Below, piece by piece: positions 1-8,211 of a DNA stretch of 64,000 nt (positions are counted from its first letter, which is position 1; each line of letters opens with the position of its first letter). Location: contig CAZEDW010000011.1 of the NCBI GenBank assembly GCA_964510955.1, positions 1-64,000 on the forward strand, written 5' to 3'. Position numbers and translations under genes: made by a program. This DNA is from JAFLCM01 sp964510955. GTDB lineage: Bacteria > Planctomycetota > Phycisphaerae > Phycisphaerales > UBA1924. Under the pieces are notes generated by a model. That model had not been told where the DNA came from. It ran no database searches and was given only the letters and a program-made list of their open reading frames with translations.

Positions 1-2
1 CC

Positions 3-1040
<1,038 letters not shown>

Positions 1041-1101
1041 TCCCGGGTGCACCCGGCGAAACGCCCGACGCAGCGCTGTGACAAACCCGGCACCCCCGGA
1101 G

Positions 1102-1126
1102 ACCCCGAGCCTGACTCGGGGTTTTT
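1102..1126 (+). terminator. Rho-independent terminator after atpD
   Basis: A perfect 8-bp stem, ACCCCGAG (1102-1109) with CTCGGGGT (1115-1122), has a 5-nt loop and runs into TTTT. It lies 60 bp downstream of the atpD stop, so it probably ends the ATP synthase operon transcript. Confidence 0.85.
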
Positions 1127-1157
1127 GTTCGTATTGACCCCGGGCCCCGCAGTGCCG

Positions 1158-1607
1158 ATGATTCTCTGCGTGAGGACTGCCCGTCTGATTCTGGCGGCGT
1201 TTGTCGGCCTCGCCCTGCTCTGTGGGTTCGGATTTGCATCAGCCCCGGCTACGGACGTGCAACCACGTCACCATTGCTGCTGCTGCACAGCCGACGACGC
1301 CTCCGGGGCGACCGCTTCCTGCCCGTGCTGCGAACCGCAGGAGACGGCCGCACAGCCCGACCCGAAAGAGACAAACCCGTGCGACTGCTCCTGCCGCGCG
1401 CCCAAGCCAGACGATTCGGCGCCACGGCTCCCGGTATCGCTTCGGGCGGAGGGGCCGGCACCCGTCCGTCTGCCCGTACCGGTTGAGATCGTGGTCGTCC
1501 GTCCTCCGGCGACCACATCCCCAAAATCTCGTGCCGTCGTGCGCAAAGTGGCAAAGGCGCCGGACACGTCACAGCGGCTGGCGGTCACCGGGGTTCGAAC
1601 AACGTAG
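1158..1607 (+). CDS. Small secreted cysteine-rich protein, putative metal-binding
   Basis: 149-residue protein with no recognised family. The N terminus has a hydrophobic signal-like segment (about residues 8-28). Next comes a dense cysteine region with a HHCCCC cluster, then CPCC, then CDCSC, all within about 45 residues, and then a proline-rich C-terminal part. Clustered cysteines and histidines in an exported protein suggest soft-metal (Cu, Zn) binding, which is inference. The ATG at 1158 begins the signal segment; the same frame is open upstream to 1047, but that part runs through the terminator. It is followed by an HMA-domain lipoprotein and a beta-barrel protein, which supports a metal-handling cassette. 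Confidence 0.65.
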   Translation: MILCVRTARLILAAFVGLALLCGFGFASAPATDVQPRHHCCCCTADDASGATASCPCCEPQETAAQPDPKETNPCDCSCRAPKPDDSAPRLPVSLRAEGPAPVRLPVPVEIVVVRPPATTSPKSRAVVRKVAKAPDTSQRLAVTGVRTT

Positions 1608-1638
1608 AAAGGGCTGCGACCGCCGGGTCCGCCCTTTC
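1607..1638 (+). other. Stem-loop after the Cys-rich gene
   Basis: An 8-bp inverted repeat, GAAAGGGC (1607-1614) with GCCCTTTC (1631-1638), has a 16-nt loop and begins at the last base of the stop codon. No T-tract follows, so it may be an attenuator or an mRNA-stabilising hairpin rather than a full terminator. Confidence 0.4.
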
Positions 1639-1715
1639 ACATCCATCGTTGTCACCCAAAAATTCACAGCCGCCCGTGAGCCGGTCACCATCGGCGCGGG
1701 CCGTGAGAACTCGCC

Positions 1716-2147
1716 ATGAACTCGAACGCCTCGCCACGGCGCGCCGGTTATGACGTCGCCGCCGTCCTCTCTTCCCTCGTCCTGAGCGCCTGCGCATCGA
1801 ACGCCGCGCCCCACGCTTCGAAGAAGCCGGAAATGGACCCGGCCCAGGAACACATCATCAACCACGAAGTCTCCGCCGCCGACCTGGCCGCGGCCAGGAG
1901 CGGCACGGCGTTGCCGGCGGACAGCGCGGTGCTGTGGGTCAACGGCATGGGCTGCCCCCTCTGCGCCAGCAACATCGACAAGCAGCTCGTCCGCGTCCCC
2001 GGCGTGAACTCCGTCAAGGTCGACCTGGGCGAGGGCAAGGTCTGGCTGACGCTCAAGCCCGGCGCCGCCCACCCCTCGCCCGCCCGCCTGGGCGAGGCCG
2101 TTGAAGACGCAGGCTTTACCCTCGTGAAAGTGGAAACCCCCCGCTGA
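1716..2147 (+). CDS. Lipoprotein with heavy-metal-associated (HMA) domain
   Basis: 143 residues. A lipobox-like LVLSAC places the lipidated cysteine at residue 26, so the protein is probably membrane-anchored on the periplasmic side. The C-terminal half is an HMA fold of the CopZ/MerP type: the metal loop GMGCPLC (C80, C83) supplies the CxxC pair and is followed by the usual VPGVNSVKVDLGEGKVWLTL strand-helix pattern. Family knowledge: HMA domains bind Cu(I), Zn(II) or Hg(II). An HMA domain on a lipoprotein rather than in a P-type ATPase or cytosolic chaperone suggests periplasmic capture or relay. It lies between the Cys-rich protein and a beta-barrel protein on the same strand. Confidence 0.8.
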   Translation: MNSNASPRRAGYDVAAVLSSLVLSACASNAAPHASKKPEMDPAQEHIINHEVSAADLAAARSGTALPADSAVLWVNGMGCPLCASNIDKQLVRVPGVNSVKVDLGEGKVWLTLKPGAAHPSPARLGEAVEDAGFTLVKVETPR

Positions 2148-2170
2148 CGGCGCAGAAAGGACCACATCCC

Positions 2171-3007
2171 ATGCACGAATCAACTCTGGGCGCCGTCGCC
2201 CTGTGCGCCATCGGCGCACCGGCCGCCGCCCAGGAGGCCATGTACACCGAGGCCGCCACCATGCCCTCGCCGGGCGTCTCGGTCGTCCGCACCCAGCTCC
2301 ACTTCTACCGCTTCGACAGCGACCCCAAATCCGACATCGAGCGCACCGACAAGTACGAATGGTCCACCAGCCTCCAGTACGGCCTCGCCCGCGCCTGGTC
2401 GCTCCGCCTCGAAACGCCCCTCGTCTGGGAGACCGACCGCCTCCGGGGCGGGCGCACCGACCACGACCACGGCGTCTCCGACCTCGACGCCACCCTCAAG
2501 TGGCGCTTCTACAAGCAAGACACCGGCGGCGTCGACACCCTGCGCGCCGCCCTCATGGCCGGCGCCTATTTCGCCAGCGGCGACGACAAGGACTTCTCCT
2601 CCCAGTCCGTCAACCCCCACATCGGAGCCGTCGTCACCCTGGTCCAGGGCCGCTTCGGCTTCAACCTGGAGCTGGCCTACCAGTTCAACACCGGCCCCGG
2701 CGGCATCGACAACACCGAGGGCGGCGCCGGCACCGCCGACGCGCTCCGATACAACTCGGCGTTCCTCTACCGCATCTTCCCCAACCGCTACACCAGCGAC
2801 TCCACCGGCGCCTGGTACGCCACCGTCGAGCTCAACGGCCTCTACGAGACCAACGGCGACCACGACATCCGCTGGGCCCCCGGCCTGATGTACGAGGGCC
2901 AGGCCTTCGCGCTGGAGTTCATGGCCCAGTTGCCCCTCTGGCAGCACCTCGACGAACGCCCCAGGCTCGACTTCGGGTTCGGGATCGGGCTCAGGGTGAC
3001 GTTCTGA
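2171..3007 (+). CDS. Putative outer-membrane beta-barrel protein
   Basis: 278 residues. A short hydrophobic signal (cleavage plausible after AAA near residue 20) is followed by alternating aromatic/polar strands such as SLQYGLARAWSLRLETPL and FGFNLELAYQF. The protein ends with a terminal phenylalanine (GIGLRVTF), the classic signature of outer-membrane barrels folded by the BAM machinery. A purine-rich AAAGGA site lies about 9 bp before the ATG. It is the last gene of the Cys-rich/HMA cassette, with a 23-bp gap from the HMA lipoprotein. The substrate is unknown; a role in metal passage or sensing is inferred only from its neighbours. Confidence 0.7.
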   Translation: MHESTLGAVALCAIGAPAAAQEAMYTEAATMPSPGVSVVRTQLHFYRFDSDPKSDIERTDKYEWSTSLQYGLARAWSLRLETPLVWETDRLRGGRTDHDHGVSDLDATLKWRFYKQDTGGVDTLRAALMAGAYFASGDDKDFSSQSVNPHIGAVVTLVQGRFGFNLELAYQFNTGPGGIDNTEGGAGTADALRYNSAFLYRIFPNRYTSDSTGAWYATVELNGLYETNGDHDIRWAPGLMYEGQAFALEFMAQLPLWQHLDERPRLDFGFGIGLRVTF

Positions 3008-3103
3008 GTCGATCAACCGCCCGGGACGCGGTCGTCGTTCCCGGGGGGTATACCCTGTGGATCATCTGACAACACCACCCCGGAGCGATCGCGCCGGGAC
3101 AGC

Positions 3104-4849
3104 ATGGACGCGCCGATGACCACGATCGCTTCCCAAGGCGGACCCGGATTCAGCACCACCGACGGCCCCGCCGGGCAGGGCGGTTCCGTGGTCGTGCGCT
3201 CCGGGGGCGGGGGCGGGGGCGGGGGCGGCGCCGGGGCGAAGCAGACCGTCCGCGTCGACCTCAAGGAGCTCTTCAACCGGGCCCCGCCCGCCTCGCCCGA
3301 AGCCGAGATGAGCCTGCTCGGCGCCATGCTCATCGACCCCAAGGTCACCGGCGACATCGTCCTGATGGTCCCCAGCGGCGGTTGGTTCTACGACCAGCGC
3401 CACGCCGCCATTTACGACGCGATGGTGCAGCTCTACGGCCGCCACCAGTCGGGCGACCTCGTCCAGCTCGCCGAGATCCTGCGCGACAAGCGCGTCCTCG
3501 ACGACGTCGGCGGCCTTGATTACCTCTACAAGCTCGCCAGCGAGACCATCTCGGCCGCCCACGCCAAGTACTACGCCCGCATCGTCCGCGAGAAGCACCA
3601 GCTCCGCGAGCTCATCCAGGCCGCCGGCCTGACGGTCCACGAGGCCTACCACGCCACCGACCTGGGCGACGACGGCGCCCGCGAGGTGCTCGACCGCGCC
3701 GAGGGCCGCATCTTCAAGATCGCCGAGCACTCGATCGGCATGGACATCGTCCGCCTGCCGGCGCTGCTGCAGGCCGAGCTCGACCGGATGATGGCCGACG
3801 AGGGCAAGAGCATCACCGGCATCTCGACGGGCTTCCACGACCTCGACGAGCTCACCAGCGGCCTCCAGAAGGGCGAGATGATCGTGGTCGCCGCGCGCCC
3901 ATCGATGGGCAAGACCGCGCTGGCGCTCAACCTCGCCGAGCAGATCTCCTTCGGCGGCTCGCCCCACGACGCCCGCGGCCCCCAGACCCCGGTCGCCATC
4001 TTCTCGATGGAAATGAGCCGCAACCAGCTCGTGCAGCGCCTCATCTGCGCCCGCAGCGCCGTCGACAGCCACAAGATGCGCCGCAACATGCTCAACCAGG
4101 AAGAGGTCGGGCGCGTCATGCAGGCCTGCAGCGAGCTCACCGACGCCCCCATCTTCATCGACGATACCCCCGGCCTCAGCATCATGGCCCTCCGCTCCAA
4201 GGCCCGGCGCATGGTCACCCAGTTCGGCGTCCGCTGCGTCGTCATCGACTACCTCCAGCTCATGAGCGCGCCCCAGTCCGCCAAGGAGAACCGCCAGCAG
4301 GAGGTCAGCGCCATCTCGCGCGGCGTCAAGGCCCTGGCCCGCGAGCTCGAGGTCCCGGTCGTCTGCCTCGCCCAGCTCAACCGCGCCGCCGAGACCCGTG
4401 AGGGCCACCGCCCCCGCATGGGCGACCTCCGCGAGTCCGGCTCCATCGAGCAGGACGCCGACACCATCATGCTCCTGCACCGCGAGGACTACTACCACGT
4501 CGGCGACGACGAGTGGCTCGCCGAAAACCAGGACAAAGTCGGCGTCGCCGAGATCATCATCGCCAAGCAGCGCAACGGCCCCACCGACACCGTCAAGCTC
4601 ACCTGGGACCGCACCACCACCCGCTTCCGCAACTACGCCGCCAGCTCATGGGCCGCCCCGACGCACAGCGCACCGCATTCCGCCCCGCGCCCCGGCCCCA
4701 CGACCGGCGCCCCGGGCCCGGCCCCCTACCAGGCCCCGCGCGCGTCACCCTTCGCGCCCGGCAAGAAGTCCGGCCCCGAATCCAACTTCCGTGACGGCGG
4801 CGGCCCCGATCACCTCAGCGAACAAGCCGAGGACGATCTGCCGATCTGA
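3104..4849 (+). CDS. dnaB: Replicative DNA helicase DnaB
   Basis: Hexameric 5'-3' helicase that unwinds DNA at the replication fork. The 581 residues include an N-terminal DnaB domain (about residues 65-180), a linker, and a RecA-like motor with Walker A ARPSMGKT (K270), Walker B CVVIDYLQLM and the H4 region RESGSIEQDADTI. It is about 100 residues longer than typical family members. The extra N terminus (about 60 residues) contains nine consecutive glycines encoded by a G5-repeat tract, and the C terminus is a proline-rich tail of about 60 residues; both look disordered. The start could lie downstream of 3104 because the glycine region is not conserved in the family. Confidence 0.95.
   Translation: MDAPMTTIASQGGPGFSTTDGPAGQGGSVVVRSGGGGGGGGGAGAKQTVRVDLKELFNRAPPASPEAEMSLLGAMLIDPKVTGDIVLMVPSGGWFYDQRHAAIYDAMVQLYGRHQSGDLVQLAEILRDKRVLDDVGGLDYLYKLASETISAAHAKYYARIVREKHQLRELIQAAGLTVHEAYHATDLGDDGAREVLDRAEGRIFKIAEHSIGMDIVRLPALLQAELDRMMADEGKSITGISTGFHDLDELTSGLQKGEMIVVAARPSMGKTALALNLAEQISFGGSPHDARGPQTPVAIFSMEMSRNQLVQRLICARSAVDSHKMRRNMLNQEEVGRVMQACSELTDAPIFIDDTPGLSIMALRSKARRMVTQFGVRCVVIDYLQLMSAPQSAKENRQQEVSAISRGVKALARELEVPVVCLAQLNRAAETREGHRPRMGDLRESGSIEQDADTIMLLHREDYYHVGDDEWLAENQDKVGVAEIIIAKQRNGPTDTVKLTWDRTTTRFRNYAASSWAAPTHSAPHSAPRPGPTTGAPGPAPYQAPRASPFAPGKKSGPESNFRDGGGPDHLSEQAEDDLPI
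3203..3225 (+). repeat. G5-tract repeat (G-quadruplex-prone) in the 5' end of dnaB
   Basis: Four runs of five G, each separated by a single C (3203-3207, 3209-3213, 3215-3219, 3221-3225), lie on the coding strand about 100 bases after the annotated start and encode the poly-glycine stretch. Four G-runs with 1-nt loops match the consensus for a very stable intramolecular G-quadruplex in DNA or mRNA. Confidence 0.7.
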
Positions 4850-4892
4850 ACCAAATACTCCGGGGCAGAGCGCGCGGTCGCAGTGATCAAAT

Positions 4893-4920
4893 GGTCGAGT
4901 GCTCACTCGCCCACTCGGCC
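4893..4920. terminator. Possible shared hairpin between convergent genes
   Basis: A 9-bp stem, GGTCGAGTG (4893-4901) with CACTCGGCC (4912-4920) and one G-U pair, sits between the dnaB stop and the stop of the convergent HEAT-repeat gene. It lacks a clear T-tract on either strand, so termination is only possible. Confidence 0.35.
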
Positions 4921-4933
4921 ACGATCCCCGAGC

Positions 4934-6070
4934 TCAGTTCCCTTCCATCAACTTCAAAAGGCTCGCCGCCGCCGAGCACCGCACCATCGATGACTTGTCA
5001 TCGAGCATCTTCTTCAACCGCACGATCGACGGGTTCACCGTCTCCTTGTGCGCCGTCGCGCCGAGCGTGAACGCCGCCTGGCCGCGCACCACGTCGTCCT
5101 GGTCCTCGGCGTACATGTCGCCCACGTACCAGCCGCCGTAGTACCCCAGCTTGCCCATCGAAGCCGCCGCCGCCATCCGCAGCTCCTTGGGCTGCAGGAA
5201 GACAGCCTTGCGCGGGTCCGCGGGTTTCGCCGCCCCCGCCGGCATCATCTCGATCAGGTTGATCAACTGCCCCGCCGCCTTCTCGATCTTGGCCTCGCCG
5301 ATGATCTGCGCCGCCAGCACGGCGGCCTCGAAGTCGCCCTGCGCCGCCGGGTACAGCGCCGCGTCGATCATGTCGCACGCGGTGCTGTCGCCAAGCTTCA
5401 CCAGCGACTCGGCCAGCTGCAGCCGGAACAGCTTCACCGCGATCGGGTTCTCGCCGTTCAGCGGCTGCCTGGCCGCGTCGCGCAGCATCGGCGCCGCCGA
5501 CTTGTTCCCCATCTCGCCCAGGATGAACGCCACGTTCGACCGCGACCGCAGATCGCCGTTCATCAGCGTCGAGCCCAGCTCGGTCTGCTCGACCCGCTCG
5601 CCGCACCTGGCCAGGGCGAAGATCGCCGCCGCCCGCACCGAGGCGTCGGCGTCCCGCAGCAGCGGCCGCACCATCGGCAGCGAGCCCTTCAGCTTCGCCC
5701 GACCCACCGTCATCGCCGCCACGTACCGCACCCCCAGGTTCTCGTCGGTCAGGCCCGCCCGCACCAGCGGCTCGCAGCGCGAGGGCGCCGGCTGCAACCC
5801 CTCGATCGCGTTGGCCCGCAGCAGCGCCGAGTCCGACCGCGCGAACTCCTGCAGAATCGCCAGCGCCCGCTCCCGAAGCTCCGACCGCTCAACGTTCGTC
5901 AGCGGCTTCACCTGCTCCAGCGGCACGCTCGACTCCCTGGAACGGGCCGGATCGGGCGTCTGACCCGGCCTCGCCGACTTCGCCGGCGGCAGCGCGGGCC
6001 CGCCCGGCTGCCCCAGGGCAAGCGTGGCGATCGTGAGCAATCCAGCGACGGTCATTGAGGTGCGCATCAT
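4934..6070 (-). CDS. Secreted HEAT-repeat protein
   Basis: About 378 residues from the ATG at 6070; a second ATG lies at 6067. The N terminus is a signal peptide (TVAGLLTIATLALG). The rest consists of alpha-helical HEAT-like repeats seen as recurrent VRYVAAMTVG, VRAAAIFALARCG, LRMAAAASMGKLG and VRGQAAFTLGA segments, about 30-40 residues apart. HEAT repeats form curved scaffolds for protein contacts; the partner is not apparent. Exported HEAT proteins are common in planctomycetes. An in-frame extension to 6172 lacks signal-peptide character and was not used. The gene is convergent with dnaB, and lnt ends 105 bp from its start. Confidence 0.75.
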   Translation of the reverse strand: MMRTSMTVAGLLTIATLALGQPGGPALPPAKSARPGQTPDPARSRESSVPLEQVKPLTNVERSELRERALAILQEFARSDSALLRANAIEGLQPAPSRCEPLVRAGLTDENLGVRYVAAMTVGRAKLKGSLPMVRPLLRDADASVRAAAIFALARCGERVEQTELGSTLMNGDLRSRSNVAFILGEMGNKSAAPMLRDAARQPLNGENPIAVKLFRLQLAESLVKLGDSTACDMIDAALYPAAQGDFEAAVLAAQIIGEAKIEKAAGQLINLIEMMPAGAAKPADPRKAVFLQPKELRMAAAASMGKLGYYGGWYVGDMYAEDQDDVVRGQAAFTLGATAHKETVNPSIVRLKKMLDDKSSMVRCSAAASLLKLMEGN

Positions 6071-6175
6071 GGGTGCTGTGAAAAAGAGAACTCTCTGGGA
6101 GCGAACAATCCTTGCAATCTCCAACTCATCCGTCTCGTGGGACCCCTCGGTCCCATCCCCGCCCCCGCCCACCCT

Positions 6176-7948
6176 CTATCGACCTGCCCCGATCAATCCC
6201 GTTGAAGCCCGCGGCCGGACGATCAGCACCAGCACCGCCACCACCAACGTGAAGGCCAGACAGGCCCGTCCCACGATATCCCCCATCCGGGAGTAGAGCG
6301 TGCCCGCTCCGGCTGCCGGCAGGGGCAGTTCTACGCTCATCACGCCCTGCGTGTTCGCCCCGTGTTTGGACACATCGGCCTCCGCGTCGTTCGGCCCGAT
6401 CTGCACCAGCCCGCCACGCCCGTCGATCAGGCACGACACCCCGGTGTTCGCCGCCCGAACCATCGGCAGCCCAAGCTCCAGGCAGCGCCACCGAGCGCAC
6501 AGCACATGGTTCAGCCGACCGGCCACCGAACCCCCGAACCACCCGTCGTTCGTCAGGTTGATGATCACCCGCACCGCGGGCTTGCCCGCCTCCGCCCGGC
6601 ACAGGCTGCGCACCACGCTCGGCATCGACCCCTCAAAGCAGATCGGGGTCGCCACCCCAACCGCCCCTGCCCCCTTTGCACCTCCCTCGCTCAGGCGAGC
6701 CACGGGCACGGCCACCGCGCCCGCCCGTTCCCCTTCCGACAGGTCAAACTCCATCCCCGCCGCCCCCAGCGCCAGGAGCTGCCTCTCCAGCCACTTCCAC
6801 TTCGAGATGTACGGCATCACCTCGCCGAACGGCGTCAGGTGCACCTTGTCGTACCGCTCCGCGCTCACCTTCCCCCCTTCGATCACGAACGCGCTGTTGA
6901 AGACGCGCCCGTGCTCCATCCGAAGCCCCCCGCCGCCCGACGACGAGTCGCCAGACGGCGCATCGGTCACAAACTTCAGCCCCTCAACCGCTGTCGCCCC
7001 GACGATCATGGGGATGCCCAGGTCGCCCTGCAGCTTGACAAGCTGATCATGCCAACCCGTCAGCGGGAAGTTGACGCCGCGATACCCGAGGTTCGAGCGC
7101 CGTTCCACCTCAACCGCCTCCGGGCTGAGCGATGTTCCGGGGAACATGGTCTCGGGCCAGACGATCACGTCCGGCGCCGGGTCGAGGTGCGCCGCCTCGC
7201 TGGTCAGGCGCAGCATCGTTGAGAAGTTCGCCAGCCGCGTGTCGAAATCGGGCGAGTCCTTGTTGGACTGCGGGATGTTCGACTGCACCACCGCCACGCG
7301 GAGCGTCTGCCCCGGCGTGCCGGCGCGCGCGCCGATCAGCGAAAGCAGCCCCGCGAGCACCAGCACCCCGATCCCCATCCACGCCGGACGCCGCCAGGCC
7401 CGCCGCTGCTCCCGCTCCAGGAACGCCGCCGCCGCCGCGCACCCAACGCACGCCGCCAGCACGCTCGCCCCGTACATGCCCAGCGTCGTCCCGATGAATC
7501 CGATCGGCGCATCGATCAGCGGCTGACCCACCAGGTACCACGGGTAGCCATCAAAGACGTACTCCCCCCGCAGCACTTCGAGCCCGACCCACAGCACCGG
7601 CGCGACCGAAAGCAACACCCCCACCCCCGCCCCCCGCAGCCGCAACCGCCCGATCAGCCACACAAACAGCCCGGGATAGATCGAGAGATACAGCAGCAGC
7701 ACCGGCAGCCCCGCATCCGAAATCTCCCACACCCACCAGTGCGTCAGCGTCCAGAACGGCAGCGTCCCCACCGCCACGCCAAGCCCGCTCCACAGCGGCC
7801 GCGAAGCGCGAAGCCCCGCCGCCATCAGCGGCGTCACCGCCAACATCGCCGCCGGCCACAGGCCGACGCGCGGGAACGCCAGCGCCATCAGCGCCGAGTG
7901 CGCCAGGCCCCAGAAGAGCCCCAAAACCAGCGGTCTATCCCTGACCAT
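6176..7948 (-). CDS. lnt: Apolipoprotein N-acyltransferase
   Basis: Adds the third acyl chain to the N-terminal cysteine of lipoproteins in the inner membrane, the last step before Lol sorting. From the ATG at 7948 the protein has 590 residues. An N-terminal block of hydrophobic helices (to about residue 210) is followed by a periplasmic nitrilase-like domain. The triad is visible as E266 (VWPETMF), K368 (ERYDKVHLTPFG) and C437 (ATPICFEG), matching E267/K335/C387 of the E. coli enzyme. The K-to-C spacing is larger here because of a glycine/serine-rich and alanine-rich insertion. A GTG at 7978 in frame is an alternative start. Its presence fits the many lipoproteins in the window. Confidence 0.92.
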   Translation of the reverse strand: MVRDRPLVLGLFWGLAHSALMALAFPRVGLWPAAMLAVTPLMAAGLRASRPLWSGLGVAVGTLPFWTLTHWWVWEISDAGLPVLLLYLSIYPGLFVWLIGRLRLRGAGVGVLLSVAPVLWVGLEVLRGEYVFDGYPWYLVGQPLIDAPIGFIGTTLGMYGASVLAACVGCAAAAAFLEREQRRAWRRPAWMGIGVLVLAGLLSLIGARAGTPGQTLRVAVVQSNIPQSNKDSPDFDTRLANFSTMLRLTSEAAHLDPAPDVIVWPETMFPGTSLSPEAVEVERRSNLGYRGVNFPLTGWHDQLVKLQGDLGIPMIVGATAVEGLKFVTDAPSGDSSSGGGGLRMEHGRVFNSAFVIEGGKVSAERYDKVHLTPFGEVMPYISKWKWLERQLLALGAAGMEFDLSEGERAGAVAVPVARLSEGGAKGAGAVGVATPICFEGSMPSVVRSLCRAEAGKPAVRVIINLTNDGWFGGSVAGRLNHVLCARWRCLELGLPMVRAANTGVSCLIDGRGGLVQIGPNDAEADVSKHGANTQGVMSVELPLPAAGAGTLYSRMGDIVGRACLAFTLVVAVLVLIVRPRASTGLIGAGR

Positions 7949-8211
7949 CGTCACGAGGCGTGAGTGTACCCCGAGCACTTGCCGGGCGGTCGCAACCCGA
8001 GACAGTCAGCCGCGGATGGATCGGATGGACACAGACTCGGAGAAGCGAAGCGCTGCCACAGTTGGCCCAGATGGCCCAGATACGCCCAGATGGAGGAGCC
8101 TTGTGCGTTCCCGCTCCGAATCCGGGCCCGGCCGGGCCATCCGTGCAAGCTCCCCATCGGTGCCCATCCGACCCACTCGCGGCGACCGCCCCGTACCATC
8201 CCCGGCTGACG

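Noticed and set aside
3013..4498. Minus-strand open frames opposite dnaB
   Set aside because: Biased shadow of a strongly conserved plus-strand gene.
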